From Panicum virgatum (Eukaryota > Streptophyta > Magnoliopsida > Poales > Poaceae), in contig NC_053153.1 of assembly GCF_016808335.1 (NCBI RefSeq), positions 13,651,033 through 13,715,032 of the forward strand: a DNA stretch of 64,000 nucleotides, written 5' to 3'. How positions within the stretch are numbered: the first letter of the stretch is position 1; each line of letters begins with the position of its first letter. The notes beneath the pieces were generated by a model, which was not told the DNA's origin, did no database searches, and was given only the letters and a program-made list of their open reading frames with translations. Both the position numbers and the translations under genes were made by a program. Below are positions 12,658 through 23,759 of the stretch, in pieces.

Positions 12658-13135
12658 CAGTGGTGCAGCTAGGGGTCGGTAAATGACTGATTGGTTGATA
12701 GGGCTACTGACCGATTGATGAGAAGCATCTTTGAATTTTACCTTCCAATAATTCTATCAATCTAAAGTTTTGCCTCCAGTAATGCCTGCATGGATCCGGT
12801 GAGTATCCACGATTGCCAAAGATGTCTAATTGTTCCAGCCATGAGCCTCTATCACTCCGTCAAGCAATAATCGGCAACCAAGCCACATCAAGATAATTAA
12901 GATGAATCACTTCGTAAAATCATATGCTTGCAATTAGATTCTGTATATGACTTTGCTTCAAAAAAATGATTCTGTATATGACAAAATTATTGGATTTGAA
13001 ATTATATGATAGCATATTTAGTGAAAATTTTCTTACTGTATATCAATATGGTCTATATGATTCTTGATATTTGCACTATGCTACATATACTCGGATTGTA
13101 TGGCCCCTCATACTTTATTTCTAGCTCCGCCCCTG
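12658..13135. mobile_element. hAT-like TIR pair, no TSD
   Basis: The left end CAGTGGTGCAGCTAG and the inverted right end CAGGGGCGGAGCTAG agree at most of 15 positions and resemble hAT ends. The flanking octamers do not match, so the two ends may come from different copies or the element may have been altered. Confidence 0.4.
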
Positions 13136-13717
13136 CCCGTAGCAAGTTTAAAGACTCGAAACATGTTCGAAAGGATCGTCCACTAAGACCTTGCTTTACA
13201 ACTGAGATATGTGCAAATGCCTCACCGTATTGGAATTCTAAGTTATAGTAGTTGTGTAGTTTTATATGATTGGAATATAAGAAAACCAGAAGAGCTTTGA
13301 TGTAATTAATTAATTACATCATTGTTGAAGGTATATTTTTTTTTCATAATCCCTATGGGATATCGATTATTGCAAGTTGAGTCAAGTATGTGCGAAAGAT
13401 GATCGTAACAAGGCAATAAAAAGTATACTACGCTTTGCAAACTAATCACAATTCGGTTAGGTAGGTTCCAAACGGTTTGACTCTAGTCTAATTATTCTAT
13501 GACATTTCATGGGTACTCATATTTATAGCTAATTATTCTTTATGTGATAGGCATGTGTCCATTGATCATGAGGTGCATGTGGTGACTTCCGGGGTCTTAA
13601 GATTTGCCTATAGTCAATCTCAAAGAGGTTAGGGTGGTATGGTGTGCATGCGTGCATTTATAGAAACAGGGTGAATGTGCAAGTGGGTCTTACTGTGTTT
13701 CAGAAAAAAAGAAGCAA

Positions 13718-13771
<54 letters not shown>

Positions 13772-14167
13772 TGCACCCATTTAATTTTTAGACGATCACA
13801 TCTCTCACCGCACCAAATGGGATTTTGCAAGTACATTTTTGTGTGTAGTGCATATGGTGCAACAAAAGCTACATTACAACCATCTAATTAAATGGTCAAC
13901 TTATTCCAAATTAAAGAACAGAAAAGATTCAGCAAAGGTTTGAAATTGTTCGCAAAAATAATAAAAAATAACCTATTAAACTCTTAAATTGGGTGGATTC
14001 CTTCTTTTCTTTGTAGACATTTTTACTATATAAACACAACATCTACAAAGTTGTTTTGTATATAATTCTAACAAAAGTACTTGCAATATGATTCTTATGC
14101 TTATACTTGAGGGCATAATTGTATTGATTATACAATTTCATATTACTATTTTAATCGTTCATAACTA
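13136..14167. other. AT-rich intergenic with (TA)n run
   Basis: No gene is supported. It holds a perfect 22-bp palindrome at 13299-13320 (arm GATGTAATTAA) and a pure TA microsatellite at about 13719-13771. Confidence 0.7.
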
Positions 14168-14421
14168 CTCCCTCCATTTAAAAAACAAGTCTTTCTAGAC
14201 AGTTTATGTTATAACAGTCCATTCAAAAAAAGAAGTCATTCTAGAAAAGTTTATGTTAGATTAACAAGATGTAAAATGGTTTTGTTTGCCCCTATTTATT
14301 AACCATATTTAGCACTAATTGGTTGTTGCATGCATATGCACCTACCAAATAGGGTAAAATAACTTGTCTTTTGGATAAATTTTAAATCGTAGAATAACTT
14401 GTTTTTTTAGGGTGGAGGGAG
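14168..14421. mobile_element. Stowaway-type MITE
   Basis: It starts CTCCCTCCATTT after TA, ends GGTGGAGGGAG, and is about 254 bp long. These are the terminal repeats and length of Stowaway (Tc1/mariner) MITEs. The right TA duplication reads TT. Confidence 0.75.
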
Positions 14422-14446
14422 TTGGTATAAAAAAAGTAATTTATTC

Positions 14447-15056
14447 CACTACTACAAAATAGGCCTTTCTTCCAGGCCATTTGTCCCGGTTACCTTTGGG
14501 CCCGGGACAAAAGGTGGCTTTTGTCCCGGGTCCAACGGCTAGCCGGGCCAACGTGGGGGACAGGGGCTTTTTGTCCCGGGTGGAGCCACCAACCCGGACA
14601 AAAGGCCCCCCTTTTGTCCCGGTTGGTGGCTCCACCCGGGACAAAAGGCCCAACCCTTTTATCCCGGGTGGTAACACCAACCGGGACAAAAGGGTCACCC
14701 TTTTGTCCCGGTTGGTAACACCAACCCGGACAAAAGGCCCCCCTTTTGTCCCGGTTGGTGGCTCCAACCCGGACAAAAGGCCTCTCCACGTGATAGTTCA
14801 AAAGGAAGTTATTCTATACTGAGTCACGTGTACTACTTAGGTGAATTGGTAAGGAAACCATGCATTGGGCAAGAGGTCTTGGGATCGAATCCCGTGGTGA
14901 GCAAAAAAATTTTTAACATCAGGCACCTTTTGTCCCGGTTCTTCCACCCGGGACAAAAGCCTCGATAGGCTTTTGTCCCGGAAGCCTTGTCCCGGTTCCA
15001 AAACCGGGACAAAAGCCAGTTTGGAACCGGGACAAAAGGCCAAATCTGTAGTAGTG
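14447..15056. mobile_element. non-autonomous CACTA element, TSD TTC, TTTGTCCCGG family
   Basis: It starts CACTACTACAAAATAGG, ends CTGTAGTAGTG and is flanked by TTC on both sides (14444-14446 and 15057-15059). It is mostly copies of TTTTGTCCCGGTTGG and its complement. The middle (about 14838-14893) has a tRNA-like pair of boxes: TAGGTGAATTGGTAAGG, then TTGGGATCGAATCCC. It is 610 bp long and has no transposase. Confidence 0.88.
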
Positions 15057-15999
15057 TTCTTTCCTTTTACTCTTACAGTTTTCTGTTACTTAACAGAAAA
15101 TGTGATTATAACATGACACCACCTAAATAAACAATGCAATCCCTTCTTTATGGTTTCTATAGAAGAGAATTTTACATTTTTTTTTCTCCTTTTTAACTAC
15201 TAGCTAGGGTAATGGTAGCTCTTGATGTAGGAGGTGTTATGAATCCAGTCATTATCTCATATCCATAATATAGTTATGCTTGATTTGGTTGTAACGTATA
15301 TATCTTCAAATACATAAAGACAACATCGCTCATCACTTTCCACATATAGGTCAGTATTTATATGCAACTGCAAATTATAAAACAGACAAAAGAAGACGGA
15401 TCGACATCTGACAAACTCTATTGTAGGCGACGAACTTAGCGCATACTTGTTTAGATGATGGACTCATTATCACACCCTCCCATGGAGAGAGTCATAAGCC
15501 TTGATTTTTATACTACAGATCAAGTATTGTAATTTAATTATTTGAAACGAAACCAAGAACAACTGTTAAGGTTAGTTGGACCCTTCAGCGCTCTTGTTAG
15601 ACCAAGTGCTGATATAGAAATTGTTAGCAAATCGAGTTTGTCTATAATGCATGAAATACATGGATGTTAAAGTTGAACCACGCAATTTTCCTTTGATTTG
15701 CATTGCAAAGGTACCCTGATAACATGGAACATATATAGATAAATGGACGCTTTATATATAATTGTTATGATTCATGACATGGTGTACTAACAGTTCGCAT
15801 TTACAATAAAAAAATTGTAAATGGATGTTAAACTGTTTGCATAGTTTTTTTATTGTAAATTGTTTGTTGAATTTGGTGGTTATACAACTCAACAAACATT
15901 TTCCTTTTTTGTTGAATTGTATAAATTTCTAACAAGCATAACTTATTTATGTAGCATTTTTTGCACCAAAAAAGAGACCAGAAAATGTTCATAAGAAAT
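15057..15999. other. AT-rich DNA downstream of bHLH gene
   Basis: No open frame is supported. The missing last exon of the bHLH gene (minus strand) would be expected here, but I could not recognise it. Confidence 0.5.
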
Positions 16000-17059
16000 T
16001 TAGCATGGTACAATTACGGTCAGACGCGACAGATGATTAGTCATCAAATAAAAGGGGATGAAAAAACTTGCCTTGGCCGTGATGGCTATAATCAGAGTAC
16101 AAGCGGAGAACAGCATAACATTGGCATGGACGACGGTGAGTTGGAGGTCCTCGATCTCGGTGAGCACCTTGACGACCACCCCCTTGCTCTTCTCACAGTG
16201 AACCCTCACCATCACGTTCTTCTCGGAGAAGCGGACCTCGATCTCCGGTAGCTCTTTACTCGCCGTCGGTGTGCCAGGCGACGCCGACCGCTGGGAGCCA
16301 TCGTCGTCCGCCGCGGCCTCGTCATGGAGGCATGGCCTCTTGACGAGCACCAGGCGGGTCTCGATGCTCCTGCCGCTGCTCGCGCCGGCTTCCACGTCTT
16401 TGAGCTTCTCTTGGAGCTCCTTCACGTACCTTGTCGCGTCCGAAAGGATCGTCGCCTTGTCCATCTGATGATCACATATAAATAGTCGGCCGTTGCATTA
16501 TGTGATAATAATAATCTGTGTGTTGATCAGGGGTTATATATATATGGGCGTCGATATATAGAAGAGGCGCAGGAAATTTAATTAATCTGAAATAATAATT
16601 CTGGATCTCGGGTCGGATCACCTTCTTGAGGCCGGGGATAACAGTGGAGAGCTCGATGAACCGCTGGTTGATCTTCTCTCGCCGCTTCCGTTCTGCGATG
16701 ATGTGGTCCTGCGCGTACGACGCCGACATGGATCCCACGCCGGCTTTCCTCGTTGGCAGCGGCGCCCCGTGCCCCAGATCCGGCAGGCCGCGAAGGCCGT
16801 TGCTGCCAGGCTGCGCGAAGGTGGCGCCGAAGGTCCAGCTCGCCGCGCCGCCGCCGGAGCTCCAGCTGTTTGGTGCGTGGACGCCGCCCGTGATCAGCTC
16901 CTGGACCATCTCGGCTGCGTGCGACGCCTCGCGGAGCGCTTGGAGCGAGGGGAAGGTAGCCTCGCTGAAGTCAAGGTCGGCGGCGGCTAGTCCAGGCGGC
17001 CGCTGCTCGTGCTGCAGCGCGTTCGTCGCGCACTTGATGAACAGGCTCGTGTCCTCCAT
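16000..17059 (-). CDS. bHLH transcription factor, subgroup IVa (bHLH18/25-like), 3' end incomplete
   Basis: A nuclear DNA-binding regulator on the minus strand. Exon 1 is 17059-16622 (146 codons), starting MEDTSLFIKC, and ends with donor AAG|GTGATC. Exon 2 starts at 16464 (MDKATILSDATRYVKELQEKL). Across the junction the bHLH is complete. Its basic region HIIAERKRREKINQRF has the His-Glu-Arg residues for E-box/G-box binding, followed by helix 1, loop and helix 2. An ACT-like C-terminal fold follows (LPEIEVRFSEKNVMVRVHC). The family usually has one more short exon that ends the ACT-like part. After ...IIAITAK the genome reads AAG|GCAAGT, a possible GC donor at 16071, but no downstream exon was recognised. 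Without splicing, the frame stops at 16000-16002 after 23 unrelated residues. The start at MED is chosen because relatives begin this way. Just upstream (17084-17085) lies an AG that fits a 5' leader intron. Confidence 0.78.
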
Positions 17060-17330
17060 GTCGGCAGATGGCTTGGTAATCAACTGCAGCAGATGATGAT
17101 ATCATGATTATATTAGTAACTTGATCAGAGTGCAGAAAGTTGTAGGACAAGCAAGAGCACCAAAGATTGCTTGCCATTAGAAGAAACATGCAGATCATAA
17201 AATAAAAGGTAGCCTAGAAATCTACTGCAAATTCATTGACTCGGTTAAATTAGTTACCTCTCTCCCAAATAATGATTTGGAAAGTGTTGGCTTAACAATG
17301 ATCTAGTAACCTGGGAGAAAGTTCCTCTAT

Positions 17331-17340
17331 TATTTATAGC
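17331..17340 (-). promoter_or_regulatory. TATA box of bHLH gene
   Basis: The minus strand reads CTATAAATA about 270 bp upstream of the MED start. A donor-like AGAG|GTAACT near 17255 and the AG at 17084 would give a short 5' leader exon and intron between them. The copia LTR begins about 130 bp further upstream. Confidence 0.6.
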
Positions 17341-17467
17341 TAGCGCACCCCCCAAACTCTGCAAACTGTCTCTGTTTGTTTTGCTCCATTATATTGAGGT
17401 CACGCAGTGGCCACTCTCTCATGTTTACCATTCAAAAGCTAGCCATGGACTTGATGAATAAGTTATA

Positions 17468-19137
17468 TGAGGGACCGAAACTGGTGACCAGAGGGGGGTG
17501 AATGGGAGCCGATCAAAATTTCTTTCGAAATCGATCCGTCGGCCTATATCCCGAAAATCACCACAAACCCTCAAATCTTAGATGAGGTGTGGAGTAGCTA
17601 TAGAAGAGCTAAACCAACACAAATCACCCCTAGGAACGAGCGAGAGAAAGCACGAAAGCGATCGAGAAAAACTGCAGATCTAGCAGTCAGGGACCGGTCA
17701 GACCGCTTGCTCTGGGCGGTCAGACCGGTCGGGCTGGATTTGAAATTCCAGACCGGTTGTTGCGACCGGTCAGACCGCTTCTGCTCATAACAGAATTCCA
17801 GCCCGCGAACTCGAGGTGATTTCAAGATTACTCGTTCAAATCATCACCAAATGGTCTCAAAATTTGCAGAGAGGTTCCTGTGATAGAGACGAACCTCTCC
17901 ACAAAAGGAATCAACCCAAAACGCAAGGGATCACAAGAATTTTGTGGGGGAAAGAGGTAAAAGAGGGTTTTCCAAAAACTCCAAAAACCTCAATCCGAGG
18001 GACTCGTGATTCTCGGAGGTTTAGCTCTAGGCTAAATGGTCGATAAGCAAATCACGGAGTCCCTAAACCCACCAAGAGAAAGCTTTAATCTCAAAAACCA
18101 CCAAAAGAGAGGAAATCAATCCATAAACAAAAGATGAACGGGAACAGAAGAGAGCTGCTCAAAAGGGTCCTCGATTTCATTCAAATTCATCGTGATTTAC
18201 AGAGGAATTCACCTATACAAGAGCTAGACCTCCACCCATTCATCCACCCTCTCAAATTTGTGGACCTAGCTATAATCTAGACCACGTTTTCCATGGAGAC
18301 CTCGGCCTAACCCTAGAACAGAGATAGGAGCAAGGAAAAACAAAAAAGGACTCGTGGCTTGGAGGCTCACCTGTCCAAGGGGTCAGGTGAGATGTATTTA
18401 TACGACCTCGGGAGCGACCGGTCAGACCGATCTCATAGACCGGTCCCTTCCCAGAAATGACCTCCACCCTGACTCGTACACTAAAACGCCCGTAGGGGCA
18501 AAACCGGAAAGGGTACAAGATCTCATCCGACGGCGGAGTTTCTTTCTTCGACTCGAAGCCTTCTTCGCGATGCCGCCACGTCGATGCAGATCTGATCCGT
18601 GGTTTTGAGGGGTCCGCGAAACCCGGTGAGGTGGCCAGTTTTGAGAAAACCGCCAAAACTCCACGCGCGGGAAGATTCCCGCCTCCACGCCGTGGCCCTG
18701 GATGCCATTCCCGCATCGGCCTCCTGACGGCCCTAGACGCCGCCCGACGCCCGTCACCTCCTCGCCCGTAGCGAGGCCCTAGACACCGTCGACGCCCGTT
18801 CCTCTACCAGTCCCGGGACCGACGCCCGTGTCTCCACGACTTGGCGTCTTCAACCGCCGTCCGCCAGCTTGGTTTTGTGGCGCAAACCAAGAAACCTGCC
18901 ATCCACCGGTGCTTGCGCCCTCGATCCAGGAGTCGATGCCACAGCTGCCGCCCAGCCCGAGCTCCGGTCCCAGCTGCCCTTCACCGCCGTCCACCGCACG
19001 GTCCATCGGCCACAGCACCTCCACGGCAGCTCACCGTCGACACTCAACGCCCATGTACCTGCAACCAAAGACCAAGCACACGATCACACCGCACAGTTGA
19101 TAATTCACTCATCACAGCCAGGAGTGACTACTGCTCA
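17468..19137 (-). repeat. 3' LTR of minus-strand copia element
   Basis: On the minus strand it starts TGAGCAG next to a PPT-like AAGGGGAGATTGAGGAA and ends GGTCCCTCA at 17468, so the ends form a short TGAG...CTCA inverted pair. A TATA box (GTATAAATAC) lies at 18403-18394. GACCGGTC-type motifs cluster at about 17690-17780 and 18412-18450. This LTR lies directly upstream of the bHLH promoter. Confidence 0.85.
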
Positions 19138-20539
19138 TTCCTCAATCTCCCCTTGATGAGTGCATTGTCAACACACCACCTGTAACCAGAGAAGTGAAAA
19201 GTAAAAAATGGCACGAAGAAAGTGAAGAACTCAAGCAAGTGACAAAAAGCTCAGAAAGGCAAGAACAGTCACTTACTCAAGCAAAGATCGATTCCCTAAG
19301 ACAAGGGCAATGGCTCGACGCAATCGATCAAAAGCTAAAACATGACTCCTCAAAGACAGAGGTAATGCTCGACGCAGTCATGCAAGAAGCAGAGGGAAGG
19401 CGAGGAAAGATCAAGAGCCAAAACAAAGAAGACACTCCCCATGCAAAGCCTTTCCCTCTCACAAGTGCAACTCTCCCAAAATGATGCACTCTCAAAGCCC
19501 TGTGCGTAACAAGTTTTTCAAAAATCAAACAAGTCTCCCCCTTGTTCAATCACTTCTCTCCCAAAAATTCTCCCACTTGTTGGCACATGCACACATCAAG
19601 CCTAAAAAATGCCTAAACCTCCCCCTGAAATCATGCTATGCAATGAATGTCGTGCAGAGGGTGTAAGTGAAACATTCGGGCATACAAAGATATGATCATC
19701 TAGTGACAGGCATGTGTGCTTCATAAATAGGAACTGAATCTAGCTCAACAGGGGATATCAATCAAGTCCAGAGGTAGCAAGTTCAGTTCAGCAAAAATAA
19801 AAGCATCACCCATGATCTAGCAACAGCAAGTAGGAGAAAGAAAGCGGTGCTAACCAAACTCATACATGGTGATCCAAAGCAGCCAACATATTTGATCATG
19901 AATCAATTCTACAACTCAACACTTGCATTTGAATGAAAATTTTACAGTATATATCAAGCAAGTGTTTCTGACAGGGGTTGAAAGCTTGTCATGCTTTACT
20001 TAGTAGCGAGGCCAAGCCTATGCCAAGGGCAGTCAGAAGCTTAAGGCACTCGCTTCAGTCATGCACAACCTTGCCCGGGTTCTCCCTAGTGCTATGTGAG
20101 CTGTCCCGAAAGCTCGATCAGTGCGACAAGCAATCCCACATGGATCTTTTCAATCCATTTGAGACATATATTAAACAATTTTAACAATTTTAGCTCATGT
20201 CCAAGATTAAAGGCCACACTAGCATGAATAAGATAGCAAAGCATATCAATACAACCTAACATGCCAGTAGCCAAGACAGGGTGATCATGTTTTCAAATTT
20301 TCAAATCAAAATAGCTTAACTCAGATGATATGGCATATACTGAAGAGTAAGCTATACATGATCAAGTCTAAGAAACTACACTAGCAAGCACTAGAGGATC
20401 ATAACAGTGTATACAAGAATGTCAGTGTAGTAATGCAAAATGCAAACATGTACAATGCAAATGCATCTATCAGAAGCTAGAAAGCGAAGAGAAACAAAAA
20501 CAAAGATCTACAAAAAGCTAACCAAAGAGAAGTCAGCGA
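19138..20539 (-). other. 3' untranslated region of copia element
   Basis: Homologous to 2117-3555 in the plus-strand copy. No reading frame is supported. The PPT lies at its end next to 19137. Confidence 0.75.
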
Positions 20540-23500
20540 TCAAAAGGGGTAACAAACCCCAAGCTCCCCTCGCAAGCGAGCAAAGGCGTCCTGCTCAAGT
20601 GGTTTGGAGAGGATATCTGTAGTTTGCCTCTCTGAAGGGACTTGGTTCAAGTCTATGTGGCCTCTCTCATGGTTATCTCGCAGGAAGTGGAACCGGATAT
20701 CTATGTGTTTGGTTCTGGAGTGTAGGACAGGGTTCTTTGCAATGCTAATGGCGGACATGTTGTCTATAAAGATGGGAACCCTACCAAAACTCAATCCATA
20801 ATCCTGCAAGGTCTGTTTCATCCAAAGAATCTGGGAGCAATAGCTAGCAGCGGCAACATATTCAGCTTCTGTGGAAGAAAGCACTACGCTAGCCTGCTTG
20901 TGAGAGGACCAAGACACCAAAGATGTACTGAGAAATTGACAAGTGCCGGATGTCGACTTGCGATCCAACCGACACCCACCGAAATCGGCATCAGAAAAGC
21001 CAACCAAAACCAAAGAAGAATCCGCAGAGTACCAGAGACCAAACTCAGCGTTGAATTTCAGATACCTGAAGATGCGTTTCACCATCTGCCTTTGGGAGGT
21101 GCGCGGCGAAGCCTGATTTCGCACACAGAGGCCGACCCCGAACTAAATGTCCGGCCGGGTCGCCGTCAGGTACAGGAGAGAGCCGATCATTCTCCTGTAC
21201 TCCTTCTGGTCCACCGCCTCACCGTCCAAGTCCTCATCAAGCGCCGTCGATGTGCTAATCGGAGTTGGCTGAGGAGACAAGTCACTCATGTCGAACTTCT
21301 GCAGTAAGTCTCTCGTATACTTGGCTTGATGGATGAACGTGCCCTGGGAAGTTTGCTTGATCTGCAGCCCGAGGAAGAACTGCAGCTCACCCATCATGCT
21401 TATCTCGAACTCCCTGGACATCTGCTCAGAAAACTTGGAAACAAGAGCGTGAGAAGAGCCACCAAAGATGATATCATCCACGTATATCTGAACCAACAAA
21501 AATTCAGAGCCAGAGCGCATGAGGAACAAAGTTTTATCAACACATCCCATTTTAAATTCTTGAGCAAGCAAGAAGTTTTTAAGCCTATCGTACCAGGCTC
21601 TAGGCGCCTGTTTCAAACCGTAAAGAGATTTCTGGAGTTTATAAACTCGGTTTGGAAACTTGAGATTTTCAAAACCAGTGGGTTGTTTCACATAAACTTC
21701 CTCTTCAATAAAACCATTCAAGAAGGCAGATTTCACATCCATTTGGAAAACTTTAAAACTTTTGGAAGCAGCAAATGCAAGAAAGATTCGAATCGCCTCT
21801 AAGCGTGCTACTGGGGCAAAAGTTTCCTCATAATCAATACCCTCTTTTTGGCAAAAACCCTGTGCTACAAGCCGAACCTTGTTCCGCACTACCAACCCAT
21901 CTTCACCTTGCTTGTTCTTGAAAACCCATTTGGTTCCAATGGGATTACAAGCAGGCGGAGGGTCAACCAAAACCCAAACCTGATTCCTTTCAAAATTTTC
22001 AAGTTCCTCATGCATGACATTGATCCAATTGGAGTCAGAAAGAGCGTGTCCAACATCTTTGGGCATAAAAGAAGCATCAAATGCTGAATGAGCAAAGCCA
22101 GCGATACTTGTTACCTTGGACCGTGTGACTCGCTCGTTGAGGTCACCTAGCATCTGTTGAGGTGGGTGACGACGCTGAATGTGTCGCAGTGCTTCCCTTG
22201 TCGAAGTCGCTTCCTTCTCCACCAAAGCTGGTGTCTGCTCATGTGCAGCTGAGGAAGGCTGTGTCACATGCTCGATCGGCCCCCGGGAAGTGGATGTAGT
22301 CGGATCGGGGCCGTCATCATCGTCCGAGCTCGTGGCGGAGCCGGCTGCGTCCACAGCACGTGTGGTAGCCTCAGCATCGCCCTCCGCAGCTTCTTCCTCC
22401 TCATCTTCAAAGATGGGGGTGCCGAGCTCATCATCACCTGAAACCTCAAAGATGTTGGTATCAATAATCAGCACACGGTAAGCTCTAGTGTGAGAAGCAT
22501 AACCGACAAAAATACCGTCAGACGATCGAGACTCAAATTTATCAAGATTTCCTTCCTTCAGCACAAAGCATCGGCAACCGAAAACTCTGAGATGGTCAAC
22601 ACGGGGCTGGCGTACAAATCGCAACTCATAAGAAGTCTTGTGCATGAAAGCACGCAAGAAAATACGGTTGGACACATAACAAGCGGTGTTAACCGCCTCA
22701 GCCCAATACTTTCTAGGAGTCATATGCTCATCGAGCATCGTCCTAGCCATCTCCACCAGCGTCCAATTCTTCCACTCTACAACCCCATTCTGCTGTGGAG
22801 TGTAGGGAGAAGAATACTGGTGTTTAAGACCTTGATCACTACAAAAGGTGTCAAAATGAGCATTTTTGAATTCTGTGCCATTGTCACTGCGAATCGCTCT
22901 CATGGCCTAGGGTAGCTCGTTTTTCAACCTCAAGATCAAGTCTCGAACAAACTCGAAAGCCTCATCTTTAGTTCTCATGAAAAAGACCCAAGAATAGCGA
23001 GAAAAGTCATCCACGATCACAAGAACGTACCACTTCCCACCAACCGACATCACCCGAGAAGGACCGACTGTGTCCATATGTAGCAACTCTCCAGGGTGAG
23101 TGGTCATCACTTGATTAACAGACGGATGGGAGGTGGCAACCATCTTCCCGTGGCAACACGGGTGGCAAATAAGGTCCTTTTCAAACTTCAATTTGGGCAA
23201 TCCTTGGATCAGGCCAAGTGAGCTAAGTCTCGACAACAAGTCAAAGCTAAAATGTCCAAGTCTCCTATGCCACTTCCACAAATCAGAAGAAGGATCAGCC
23301 AACAAGCAACAAGGAGGACCAAAAGGAGTTCCAGAGAAATCGACCAAGAAAACTCGATCACGAGGAACGATCCAGCAAACCAGGTCTCCTCTGGAATCCA
23401 AAACACGAGAACAACCCTCCTTGAAGCGAACTTCAAACCCATCCTCAAGAAGTTGCGAAACCGAAAGCAAATTAAAGCCAAGATTCGAAACCAAAGCAAC

Positions 23501-23758
23501 CTCTCTCAAGGTGAAGCGATCAGAAACTCTAACAGCGCTAACACCACATACCTTGCCCTTACCATTATCCCCAAATATGATGTATTCTTTGTGGCGCGTT
23601 CGGGTGAGGCTAGAGAACCATTTGTCATTCCCGGTCATATGGCGCGAACAACCGGAGTCCATGATCCACCTGTTCTCCAAGCCTCCAACCTGCACATCAG
23701 TAGTGAGATAAAGGGTGAGCAAATGTCCCAACACTGAGGTTAGTAAAGTGTGAAGCAA
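20540..23758 (-). pseudogene. copia pol (protease, integrase, RT, RNase H), interrupted
   Basis: A single frame on the minus strand is broken by TAG at 22907-22909 and 21143-21145. Domains in order are as follows. Aspartic protease shows WIMDSGCSRHMTG. The integrase zinc part shows HRRLGHFSFDLL...CHPCC. The integrase core shows [24 protein letters not shown] and GVVE. RT shows [33 protein letters not shown] and YVDD. RNase H shows GFSDADFGG, and the end is GVCYPF. The stop at 21143 replaces the glutamine of RPDIQFGVG that the plus-strand copy keeps. Compared with that copy, 19 codons are missing in the linker after IIDTNI. Protease is in a different frame from gag. Confidence 0.9.
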
Positions 23759-23759
23759 A

